51,302 nt of DNA, from positions 1 to 51,302 of the forward strand of contig JAQIWT010000030.1 in assembly GCA_034696485.1 (NCBI GenBank). The letters run 5' to 3'. Within the stretch, counting starts at the first letter, position 1; each line of letters begins with the position of its first letter. A model generated the notes under the pieces. It was given only the letters and a program-made list of their open reading frames with translations. It was not told the DNA's origin and ran no database searches. The translations under genes were made by a program, and so were the position numbers. Shown one piece after another: positions 1 through 14,688 of this stretch. This stretch comes from Isohypsibius dastychi (Eukaryota; Tardigrada; Eutardigrada; Parachela; Isohypsibiidae).

Positions 1-2888
<2,888 letters not shown>

Positions 2889-4407
2889 TCGTTTGCATCA
2901 TATCCTTATTCATATTCGCTGTGTCGTAATTCTTTGGGGATATCTTTGTGGGAAGACAGACTTCTGGGTTGAATAATAAGACGGATTTGTGTATAACTTT
3001 TCGTCTTTGCGTATCTTTCGGATTTTTGCTTCTAATGAAGTGTTCTCTTCTTTCTCTTTTTTATTGAGCACGTTCCATATCCATCATCGCTTCTCTTTTC
3101 ATCCATCGATTAAATGAAAATATCGTCTGAAGGGTTATGTTGGCGTCAACCCCTTGAGGGCTGTCGGTTGTACTGTTTATTGATTACGTCACATGGCTGG
3201 TTGAATTTCACTTTCACGGCCAAGGTTGGCGTGATGTCGAAATGAGTTGGACAGGAATTTGCCAGCTCAGCTATGTTCAGCCGACGTCTGCGATTCCGGT
3301 GAAAAATGTGGCGCTTGCTGTTGCGTCCCTGTGGTGGTGTGGCAATACTTTCGAGGAATTGTATTTGCAAGAGGCACGCGACCGGTTCTACTTGCCTTGC
3401 CTATCTTCTTTCGAAAGTGAAAGGTGCTGGATCAAGGCTGCTGTGTTCCCTCGTGCGTTGCAAAGGCCTGCCGTTGTTGTTGCAAACTTGCAATGCCAGG
3501 TTTTGGTTTCTAACAAAAGATGACAACGTGATCATCCCCGGAATTATCCCCTCAGCGGAAGCGACTTCTCGTCTTCCCTGTAAATAAGTGTACATTGGAT
3601 TTGTACAGCTTCTGTATTTTGTTGGATTCTTCGCTTCTTCTTTTCGCCGTCTGTTGAGCCACTGCGGGATTTTGCACAGGTGGATTACGGATTTCGCAAC
3701 AAGTTTTCAAAGTTGTGCTGGATTCGCGACGACCGTTGAGGTTTTTAATTTTGAACGGAATCTTTTTTTGTTGTGGGAGTCTTGGGGATATTTTTGTACG
3801 ACGGTGACGGGCTCCATCACCTGATCCGGGCATTGGAAAAGCATCAACATTTGAGGTGAGTTTAAGGGCTTTAATTTGAGGATTTCCTGTGCGCGTGATT
3901 TGACAGAAATCGAAAGCAGTTTGGTTTCGTGTTTTTTTCAGAGAATTCTGATTACCATAGTTCTTGGAATTTCAAATTGCCTGGAAAAGATAATATTTCT
4001 GCGAAAAAATGCCGAAGAACGTTTTAACTTTTAAATGTGTTTCTATTAAACTACCAAAAATTTGCTTTCCCTTTAATATTCGTTTTTTTTTCTCCGCGGC
4101 GGTAACTTCATTTTTTGCATTCCGTTTTTTGTCCTTTTTCCACTGTTTTCTTTTGCGCATGAGTATTGATAAACTCAGTAGATCAGTCGTTTTTGAAAGT
4201 TTTGCATATTGATTATATAACGGGGTTTCAAAATGTGGCCCAAATGAGCCGGTTTTTGTTTTGCAGTTAATAGCTCTTTTCAAGTTCAGTTATATAACCT
4301 TCAGCTTTTTGCCTATGCCGGCCGGAAGTCGGTGGCTTGCGCAGTTTAACGGCCATATCAGATACCGCCAAGATTAAGTGTAATTCTGTGTTTCAGGTGA
4401 CCGGCAG
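2889..4407 (+). promoter_or_regulatory. eEF1A 3' region and Pumilio upstream region
   Basis: The first part is eEF1A 3' UTR; ATTAAA at about 3109 is a possible poly(A) signal. The rest leads into the Pumilio gene. A clear donor (GAG/GTGAGT at 3855/3856) and an acceptor (TTTCAG ending at 4396) suggest a noncoding exon ending at 3855 and a 541-base intron in the 5' UTR. A sense-strand TGTAAATA, a perfect Pumilio response element, sits at 3579-3586 but may be upstream of the transcript. No protein-coding exon is convincing in this stretch. Confidence 0.45.
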
Positions 4408-7400
4408 ATGATTAGTAATAAAATGGGCTGGGGTCAGAAGCAGTCTCCGAAAACGACGACTAGTTCACATCAGTCAAGCGCCGCAACATCCCCAGCATCA
4501 TCTTCCTCTTCGAACTTGCCGCTGAAGACTCAGGAATATCATTATTCTTCCGGCAAAATGGCAATAAGCCCGTCAACGGGCATCAATCACTTGTTCAGTT
4601 TCGGCGGACGTCGTCAGTCGACGGATGATACTTTTGTGCGATATTATACTGATCCCCAAGAGGAGAAGTTCCAGATGTATTCGAACAATAATACGCAGAT
4701 GAATAATAGGAACGGATGGAAAACTAGCAATGACGACACTTCACAGGTTGGATTCAGTTTTGTATCCATTTCCGCCGTTTTTTTGAATTTGATTTTTTTA
4801 GGTCTTGAGCAATTCGGCAAGCCGAAGAATTTGGGAGCACGGATCGGGATCGAGTCAGAACTTGAGCCGAATGGATGATCAGCGAAATCATGGACTGATT
4901 CGACAGAATTCGCAGCAGCTTCCATATGGAAGCCGGAATCCGTTCCAAAGTGGGTGGCAAGGAAGAGATGCCTGGGAAAGATCGGGTGATGCTGGAGCAG
5001 GTAATTTAGCAGTTTTTGTTTACGAATCTTCGACAGTAATTTTTTGTCGTTGTTTTTTCGTTTGTGTGAGGCTTTTTGTTTCTTTCCGGAAAGTGAAAGT
5101 GCTTACCGGCTTTCGTTTTTCAGAGCATACGGTATCTCAGCCAATTTCGGTCCAATCTAGCCGGCATCGGAATTATTACGCTACTCAGGCCGCCAACGCC
5201 AACACCGGAAACGACCGAGATTTACCTGGATCGGTTTTATCACCCGTGTCGCATAATGAAGGTATTCGACTGGTCTACGATGTCCTCTCCTCGTCGCCAG
5301 CCACTGCGCCGAAAGATGTCCAGCTTCGACGCCGGATGCAACAGCTCGGCGTTTCCGGTTCGACACGTGATGAGGAGGTAGGACTAATGATATTTTCAAA
5401 TATGTATCGTTTCTAAGATATTTTTGTTTTTGTAAATGCTATTTTTTGGATGAACCGATCGACTACTATACATTCTAGAAATTTTGTTACAGAGTCGAAG
5501 CACAGCCGGGAAAAAGGAGAGCTCAAATGAGGACGATGACGCCGTTGTTCCAAAGGACAGAATTGACGCTGAGAATAGGAAAGCATCGGAATTGGCGACA
5601 ATGAGTGAACATAGTGAAGATGAAAAATCTTCGCCACCCAAAAGCATTTTAAGCGTGACCAGAAGGTATTCGTGCAAAAAGTCTGATTTTTCGTTTGTTG
5701 ATTTTCTGGTTACAGTGGTTCACGCGATAATTTGAAAGAACCGACTTCGGAAACGACATCGAAACTGTCCGCGGCGATCAACGCGGAATCAACAGCTGTT
5801 TCCAGCAAGTCTGGTTCTAACCAGACTTCCTCTCGATCCAGTCCATCTGCAGCGGTGGTCGTTCAGGAAAAGAAGCCTGAAGCTCCCAATTCTAGAAACC
5901 AGGTCCAACAAGAACATGAGAACCAAAGAAACGTTGGCTACCCTCAGCAAGCACAGGATACTTCCGCTCGTGCAGGTCCATACCATTTCAGCACCAACCA
6001 GCGCAACACTCAGTATGCAACGCAGAGTCAGAATATTATGATGGAGCCGGTTCCAGCGAATATGGATCTGTCGAACTTCGCGTTCCCGGATAATGTCAAC
6101 ATGTATGATTATAGTAATGCCGCTGGAATGATGTTACCGTCTTCGTTGGAAATACCCGGCATGATGGACTTCAGTCAGCAGGTACGATTTAATTTCTCTT
6201 GAGCTGTTTTTATTTCCTTGTTTGAAAATAATGAAATTCCAGATCGCGACGATGCAACAACAGAGGGGAACACAGATGATGATGCCGGCTCAGGCCATTT
6301 ATCAGACACCCATGAGTAAGCTGTCACTTATGTACTAGTATTCTGTTAGTGGTAAAGAGTGACTCATAGCACCGTTAGATTTAGAAACATATCTCACTGT
6401 AATTCAATTTAAATGAAGAAACTCACGATTTCTTTCGTTTAGTGAACGGTTACGGCGATCCCTTCGGTCAGTCTCAAGCACAGTTGGGTCAGAGTCCTTC
6501 AATGTACACTTCCGGTTTGGGACCAGCTCAAGCCATGTACAATCCCCAGCCCACATCCTGGGCATATCCGGTCTACCCATCTCCCGGTCCACAACAGCAA
6601 CAGACACAAGACGGTCGTCTGTCCCCGAATGGCATGTACCGATCCAATCAACCGACTCCCATCAGCCCTATTGGAAACAATAACGACAACGGACAGCAGC
6701 TACAAAGTGGATATGTATTTTCACCGGCATTCTGGGACCGAAATTCCGGTCAACTTGTTCAAATTGGGAGTCCGCAAAACACGATGGGAATCAACATGAG
6801 CCATCTGAATATGATCCCAACGACGGCTTACAGACTTGTTCCGGCGACATCTGGACCCGGTCCGACTTTGGCACGAAATGAGAATATGCAGAGTGATTAT
6901 TCCCGACGAGCTCAGCCGTATTTCTCGCCAATGCCGATTGGAGCGATTGCGGGTTCGCCGACCATGAGCGTGTTTTTGGGACCTGGTAGTCCACCCCCGA
7001 TGTATGGAGGAGAGTATATGAATGGTTTGCATCAACAGCATCATCCGATGGGACAAATTGGAAGACGGAGTTCGTTCGGGAAAACCAGTCATCATCAACA
7101 TCGAAATAGTGCGGCGTTTTTGAATTCGACTCCAATTGGGGGAGGGAATAATGGTGTAAGCAACTTTGACCGCGTTGTTCCGGGTGGAAGTGGTGTCGGA
7201 CAGCAGCGGAGCCGACTTTTGGAAGATTTCCGCAATAATCGGTATGTTCCAAAAGACCTCAACAATTATTTTGAGAAAGTTTATTTATTGACAAGTTATT
7301 GATATTTTCTCCTTACTTCAAGCGTATCGTAGCTTGAAATGTTGAGGAACCAGATATGGTGCTGGATGTCGGAAATGACTTTTTTTTTTGCCTTTATAGC

Positions 7401-8939
7401 CATCCCAACTTGACCTTCCGGGAGGTCCAGGGTCATATTGTTGAATTCTCCCAGGATCAGCATGGATCACGATATATTCAGCAGAAACTGGAGCGGGCGA
7501 CTCTGCACGAAAAACAAATTGTTTACAACGAAATCTTGCCGACTGTTTTGCAGTTGATGACAGACGTCTTTGCCAATTATGTTGTTCAGTGAGTACTTCA
7601 AAGGCACTGTTCTTCTAGTGAGAGTTTTTGGTTCAGGAAATTTTTGGAGCTTGGCACACCGGAGCAGAAAACGGCGTTGGGCGATATGATCGTTAAACAT
7701 GTCATTGCGCTTTCTCTTCAAATGTATGGTTGTCGAGTTGTCCAGAAAGCGCTGGAAGTGATGAATAAAGAACAACAACGCCATATTGTCATGCAGCTGG
7801 AAGGACATGTGGTCAAGCTGGTGAAAGACCAGAACGGAAATCATGTTATCCAGAAAGCCATTGAGTGTCTGCAACCGGAACTGACTGTCTTCATTTGTCA
7901 GGCTTTCGGCGGTCAGGTTGGTGATTTGTAATCTTTTTTGCATCTGAATAAAGACATAATTACGTTTCGTTGACCATTATATCTAATTGATGACAAAGTA
8001 CGAATTTGGACATGTTGAGAAAAATCCCGATTTCTTTGATTTTGTTACCGTTTTTGAGGATGGTGTTGTTTAACCACAGTTTCGTTTTTAGGTGTATAAC
8101 CTTTCGACTCATCCGTACGGTTGTCGTGTTATCCAGCGGATTCTGGAGCACTGCACCGATCAGCAGACTCGTCCGATTCTGGAGGAAATGTTCCAGCATG
8201 TTGAGGAGTTGATCAGTAATGAATATGGGAACTACGTTGTTCAACATGTTATTGAACATGGAAAGAGCGACGACCGTGCGAGATGCATTGATGGCTGCCG
8301 CGGAAAAATCGTGAACCTCAGCCAGCATAAATTCGCAAGGTAGGCTGCCGCAGAAAAACTCGAATTCAACATTTTGGTATTCGTTCATTATCTGCATTTC
8401 AGCAACGTTATCGAAAAATGCGTTTTGAACGCTAATCGTCAACAGCGCGTTCAGATAATCGAAGAGGTTTGCACTCCGTTAGAAGGGTGAGTTTTTATTG
8501 GTTTTTGTGACTCTCGAAATGCAGCTGTCCCAGTTTTCGTTTGATGGGAAATGTTTTTTTTCTTTAGAGGTCAGAGTACGCTTTTTGCGATGATGCGCGA
8601 TCCTTTCGGAAACTACGTTGTGCAAAAGGTAAGTTTTTCTTCCGTGTGACCATTGTTTCTTATATGTGGTTCGTTTGCTAAAATCTAAGTTGGTTGCATG
8701 AATAATTTTGTTTCCGGTTGTAGTTGCTGGATGTGGCAGAAGCTCCTCAGCGCAAGCTGCTGCTCACCCATATTCGACCCTTCGTCGGCCAACTGCGGAA
8801 GCTGTCGTATGGCAAACATATTTTGAATAAGATTGAACGATTTATGCCAGGGAAGTCATCATCCTCCAGTTCATCCTTGATGGGTTCAAATAATAACATG
8901 GATACTCTTCATATGATCAGCGGTGTGGGGATGGACTAA
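4408..8939 (+). CDS. pum: Pumilio-family RNA-binding protein, 13 coding exons
   Basis: Post-transcriptional repressor that binds mRNA 3' UTRs. Exons: 4408-4746, 4802-5000, 5124-5377, 5493-5665, 5716-6181, 6243-6315, 6443-7241, 7400-7588, 7637-7916, 8092-8339, 8403-8486, 8568-8628, 8724-8939; total 3381 bases, 1126 residues, normal for long Pumilios. Residues 1 to about 765 are low-complexity, rich in Ser, Gln, Asn, Gly and Pro. The PUF domain follows, with eight repeats whose base-reading residues run SR..Q, NY..Q, CR..Q, NH..Q, CR..Q, NY..Q, SN..E, NY..Q. This is the canonical Pumilio series, predicting UGUANAUA recognition. The first ATG is used; a second in-frame ATG five codons on (MGWGQK) is an alternative start. 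A 5' UTR intron is likely just upstream. The 3' UTR carries clustered UGUA, hinting at self-control. Confidence 0.95.
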
Positions 8940-10217
8940 TTACTTGATCATGGTAAAATTCGACATTTTTTGCAAGATTTACTGATGATTTTCTGGATTT
9001 TGAGGTGCACTTCCGGTTGGAATCTGTAATGAAGTTTGAACATTGGTGTGGCGTTAATTAATTTTTCTTTTTTTCAGCTGGATTTCATCTTGCTACCTTC
9101 GGCTCATTTCGATATTTTTCATCTGGACGTTTTGTCTCATTCCGTACCATCTCATCATCTTGCTTCTGGGAATTCATCCTTCATCATTTGGACATTTAGA
9201 ATGTGTATTTTTGATGTAATTATACGATGTCTAATCTGTACATTTAATCTTGTAGCATAGAAGTTGTTGAGTTTTATTGTGAATAAGAGATTTATCGCAC
9301 GGATTCGGCTTCAGCTTTCGTCATCATTGTTGATAAAACATCGTTCTCTTTTCACAATCACAACGAATTCTTGACAATTCTGATTTTGACGCTTTGATCC
9401 TCACGGCGATTTCCAACAGAATTCTGTTTTGTTGTTCACAAGTGTGAGCTCCCGTTCGAACTCTTGTTATGGGTTGGTATTGAATCAACATTTCGTTCTG
9501 TTCTGGGACACAAAACAGAACAAGTTCGGCTTGATTACGACCGGGTGGAGCATGCCACAATGCATGACGGCGATCGTCGTGTGCGCGTGAATACGCAAAC
9601 CACTTCAATCAGCAAATTGATTGAGATCAGAGCGTTGTCTTGAGTCTTCGACCGTCGTTTGCTCACTTCTCCTCGACTTCGGATTTCGGAAGCGGAACTA
9701 CGGGGATCATATCCTACTTCCACACTTTTCCTTGTCGTGCGTTCCTTTACTTGAAACTTTGATTATCTGACACCTGAATTAGATATTCGGAACTGTACGA
9801 TTCCTGTTCCTTGACTTCCCACAACATTGTGAGGACTGGACGTTACTGTCCATCGAAATTGGAAACTGTTTGTTCAAAATTGGTTTTATTTAACGAGAGC
9901 AGTTCATCTAGATATTCGGATATGCATGTACTAGTACGCTCACAGTAATAATTTTCTGTTCCAGGTTTCACACTGTCGTTCTTGGTGACTTATCTTCGCA
10001 GTCCGTCTTGCTCACTCGAGGAATCATTTCGGAGGTTGGCTGTCGAAGATTTTGAAAACCGTTGGTCACATTTCACTTTTTGAATTCTATTGCAGTTCCT
10101 TGAATCTTCGTTCCGACACATTTTCTAACCTTGTTTTTTTTGTATCTGTAGTATACTGCTGAGCTGGACCTGGCACAGAGAACGTGAGCAGCTTAGTGAA
10201 AGACGTTCGTTTGGAGA
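8940..10217. other. Pumilio 3' UTR and spacer before the coiled-coil gene
   Basis: The first 330 bases are probable Pumilio 3' UTR with five UGUA tetramers at about 9025, 9204, 9215, 9237 and 9251. From 9300 to 10140 no coding exon, RNA gene or repeat is recognised. An acceptor-like CTGTAG ends at 10151, so the downstream gene may have a spliced 5' UTR. Confidence 0.4.
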
Positions 10218-13200
10218 ATGGCGTCCTCCTGCAACAGCCCCAACAGCCCCTTGGCTCAGGCCCTTCATTCGAAAAAGCTGCTGAAGTCGCAAAATGAAGC
10301 AATGACAAGGGATTTGTTAGAGCTGGAAGATAAACACTGGAAGCTCGGTAAGGTATAGGGTCGATCTATGTGGCAGCCGGAAGGGCATTTGAGAGATCAT
10401 AACGTTCTCACCTTTTTTAGTCGCTGAATTCGATAGCATATCCAAATCCAGACAACAAATTCAAATGGAACTTCAAGTGTTGCGTGGAAATTTGGAAGAC
10501 GAGAGGCGACAGAAGTCGGAGTTATTGGGCAGACAGAACGACATGACTCCCGAAAGAGTGAAGCAGAATATTACTGATCATAAAAAAGAAGTAGCACAAC
10601 TAAGAAGAGATTTGGAGTACGTGAGTCTGGCCCATCAGGAACTGAAATCACAAAATGGAAAACAGAAGGACGCGCTGCTCGTCGAGGTGATCCATGCGAA
10701 TATCTTGTTCGTACTTCCGGTTGATATTTGTGTTTCTAGACTGAACGTTTTGAGGCGATTATCCGAATGCGGGATGAGGAAATAAGTCGCCTACTTGTAC
10801 AACTAAGCGAAAAGAATTCGGCGATTTTGGAACTGGAAAAAGAAAGATCAGCCCTCTTCTTACTCATCAAGGAAAGTCTCCCAATTAGAAAACATGAGCA
10901 GCAGTTAGAAGAAGTTCGAGAGGAATACGCGCAAGAGTTGGAAAAACAAAAGGATATGGCGGGATTATCTCTCAAGATGGAAATGGATTTCGCCGGAGCT
11001 CAGGAGACGATTCGCTTGTTGAGAGAAGAATTGAGATCGCTGAAGCAAAAGGTGATGAGTTTTAATTATGGATTTTTCGTTGACGATATGCTTGGTTTTT
11101 TGGTTCCGCACTTCCCGCAATTCATTAATTGTTTAATTTTGCTATTTCAAGCTTGCCACGGAAGAAGAAGCACGATGTTCGATGGCGAAGCAAGCAGTCA
11201 TCCGGTGCACGGAAATGGCGAACAAAGTTGGAGAGTATGAAACCCGCTTTGGTGCAATGGAAGCGCGGATGGCAGAAATCAAGAAATCTCTGAATGATGC
11301 TCAGGTAGTTCTTGATTTTTCGTGAACGGGTCAGGTATAAAAACCAGTGTATCTGCCCAGTCTTTAAATCATCAGTAAGAAACCTTTGGTTTGGGAACAT
11401 TTCCGCATTAGATTTTATGGATTTACCTTGTCCATAGCTGAGAAATACGGTGAGATCCCGAGACGACTAAAAAATGCTCTAAATTAATAGTTGTGTGGTG
11501 TGATTTCAAGGTGTTATCAGCCGAAAATCTTGATCAATTTCTTTTTTCCAATTTCAGCCACCCACAAGTGTAGAGGAGGCAGCTTAATTATGCTCATGAT
11601 AAACCTTAACAGACCGTGTGGTTTCAGCCGGTAAAGTAATTGTTTTTCAGGACGCGTTTGGAATGCAGGCGGCGCGGTTTAAAGCGGAGATGGCGCGTAA
11701 CCGGGAGACGGATATTCGTGACCGCGACCTGCTTGAGAAACAGCTTGCTTTCGCTTTGGAGGAAATTTCTAAGCTGAAGGTACGTCGAAGCCAGTTCTCG
11801 GTTGTTTTTTTGAATTCAGGTTGCTGGAAAATACACATAATAAATGGCAGATTTTATTTTAATTCGTCGGATGTTGATTTCGTTTCTCCTGACAGTTAAA
11901 ATTGCTTAGGTTTACTGCGGTGAAAAGGATATGATTATAATCGAGCTGGAAAAGTCTCGCCTCCTCGAAAACCAAACGGCGTTGCTGAGATCTGAATTGG
12001 CATCAAAAACACAGGATGTTGTTGAGTCAAAATTCGAAGGTACCAAGGGGCTGTTGCGAGAGATCGAAGAAGAGAACAGTTCCGGTGAGTGACTTTGTGA
12101 TATGGCTGTGCTGCTATTGTAATTTCATTTTCTTCCTCCAACAGTGTTCTCTTCCATGCTATCATTGGATACATCGACAATCAGTCGTCCTTCAACTGCG
12201 ATGTAAGTCGAAATTGATATTGACGTTGAAAGTATCAATCATTCACCTGTGAAAGCTGTTTAAACCGCTGAAATTAGAAAGGGTGATCCGTGATTCCTCA
12301 GCCGGCTTATCAATCTTGGTTTCGGAAATAGAAAGCCTAATTTTTTTGCTGGTTGGTTTTGAAAAGTCGAGGAGAGTTTGTTGAATATCTCGAACTGTAG
12401 ATATTCCGGTATATAAGTTTGAGTCGGAAGTGAAGATTGACCACAACATTCCCACTCAAACAAGGTCACGATAATATCAGTGTTTCTATTCAGATAAACG
12501 CCTGAAACACATTGTGTTCATCAAAACTGAAAACGCAGTTGAATTCGTTTTTCAAATGCATTATTGACATGTGTATAATGTTACCCTTCGTCAAAAATTT
12601 TTTTACAAACAATCAAAAAACTGGGATGTTTGAATTCAGGAATCCGTTATAATCTAAAATATTCAAGTTTTTACTATGTTGTTTTGTTGAATCTCCATAA
12701 TGTTATTTCATAGCAGAATCAAGTACTTCGTCATTGCCTATCTGCTATTTTGGTTTCCGGTTCAGACTATTAAGTGACATCTGTTTTTATCAGGTCGAAC
12801 GTGCGCTCAGTAATGGCCAGCGCCCAGAGACTTCCGGTTGCGGCAGAGAGTACGCTGGAATCTGACGAGATGGAAGTCGGACGCACCATCCAGGAGTCCT
12901 CTTCATCTTTAGTTAACCGTATCAGTCCTTTCTGCTGTGTTAAAACTTCATCCCGTCAGCCGAACCGATCGAGCATGCGATCCTCGATTCGGAAAAAGAA
13001 GGGATTTCGATGTAGGTGTTTTAATCTTCACCTAGATAAAGTTTGCTTGAATGTTGGTTCATCCTTATTTCATTCACCTTTCTGCTTCAGATGGGCAATC
13101 CAGCGCCGAGCGTAGACAAGAACTGGCCCGACGTAACCAGCAGCAGCGTCCACACTTGAAATCCTCGTATCCAACGGAAGACGTTGACAAAACCTGGCAT

Positions 13201-13911
13201 GCAGCTGATTCCTCGGTGAGTTTGACCTTTCAGTTGCGGAAATAGCAAAATTCGAACTGTGGTTAAACGCAGCATGATAGAGTAGAGTCCACAACTGATC
13301 CGGAAGATTTGAATGAGAATCCAGACGGAATTTGGATTTTTTTTTCGAATTTTTTTCGAGTTTTTGGGATGTTGGTGTTTTGCAGCTGGATTAATGAACC
13401 AGGCCATAATATTTAACCATTTTGAACGACTTTTCGTGCGGATACGGATTAACAGAATTTTAGCTAATGTTTATCTTTTATGGCAGGACGCAGATTATTC
13501 AGTTGTTGTGAAAATTTATTATCGATTTCTTATTAATTAGGTAAAGTAGTCGGAGCATTCTGATATGTTGTTGTTTTCTCAGACGCCGGCCAAGGATTGC
13601 TTAACGCCAAGCAGCACAGCCAGCGTCATGATGATGGGACCTCCCGCTCTTCCTCGAATTCCCGCAATGAATCGCTTGAAAACCGGATACAACAAGCTCC
13701 TCAGTTCTTTTTCTTCCAACCGATCCTCGAAGGCGCGTTCAAAACTTCCTGTCCAAAGCCGGGACATTATTCCTACAAATTTGATCAAAGATTTCGCCAG
13801 CGTAAATGCGGTTTTAAATTGATAAAAACTTAATGTCACTTTTTTTCGTTTTAGGAAAGCGTGTCTTTTGACATTTCCCCTCCTCCGAAGCACAAGAAGG
13901 CCAAAAAGTAA
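10218..13911 (+). CDS. Unrecognised coiled-coil protein, 11 exons
   Basis: I do not recognise this protein. Exons: 10218-10347, 10421-10686, 10740-11051, 11152-11304, 11651-11779, 11910-12084, 12145-12202, 12794-13011, 13091-13215, 13583-13801, 13855-13911; total 1842 bases, 613 residues with consistent phases. Residues 20 to about 390 are almost unbroken charged heptads, typical of a long parallel coiled coil. From about residue 400 the protein is Ser/Pro/Arg-rich and probably disordered, with basic clusters (RKKKGFR near residue 480) and a lysine-rich end (PPPKHKKAKK) that could be a nuclear signal. No motor, kinase or other enzymatic motif is seen. It could be a centrosomal, spindle or cytoskeletal adaptor, but this is only a guess from shape. 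The 591-base intron at 12203-12793 has no evident content. Confidence 0.8.
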
Positions 13912-14688
13912 TGTTCTTCTGGCTGGCTAATTGTAGTTTTAGAAATTTTCAAGGTTTCAAAAAGGAAGATCTGGCATCTCATTTTCTGATTTTTTTCTTG
14001 ATTTGCTAATCAGACTGATATTATCTGAAATGCTGTGTACAGTAAGTGAGCTTTTTTCTGTGTCACTTTTGTAGCTTCCTGATGTGTGATTTACTTGTAT
14101 GCCAAACTGAAAAAATCTGAACTAACACGTTTACAGAAATAAATATTAACTTGAGTTCTTGGTGGGATTCTCGATTTTTGAACAGTGGCTAAACAGGGAA
14201 AGGCATAAAGCCAATCCGTAGTACAATAGTCCTGAAAGCGTATCAGGTTTCAATCACTGCAATACCTTTAGTACTTCAGGTAGATGAGAATAATTTGCTG
14301 CATTTTGAATTTATTGGTGGAGAAGATTTGAAACTACGAATGATGCAGAATCACACTTGTGCTGTACTTGAAGCAGTTCGCACGCGAATCGATTGTCAGG
14401 TTTTTTTGTTGTTCAGTAGAATAACTTTCGGTTAAAAACAATAACTTCTGAAACTGGTTTCGTGCAGTCGTGGATTTTTGCGGTGACGAATAGTCTAGCT
14501 GCACTGAAAATGACTCAGTGAAATTGTTTGCCACAGCTTCTACCATGATAGTACATTTGTCATCAACAGAAATATCGATCTGGTTAAAAACTCTTACTTT
14601 TTTACTTGGAAGGGCGCTGTTATTAATCTGAATTTCTCAGCAACCTTATCAATACTTCAAAATCTGCCTTTCGAAATCCATCGGAAAA
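13912..14688. other. Spacer between coiled-coil gene and serpin
   Basis: AT-rich DNA. AATAAA at about 14138 is a possible poly(A) signal of the coiled-coil gene. Nothing else is recognised. Confidence 0.4.

Noticed and set aside
3579-3586. Perfect Pumilio response element upstream of the Pumilio gene
   Set aside because: It lies in the 5' region where Pumilio sites rarely act, may not be transcribed, and an 8-mer is expected by chance at this scale.
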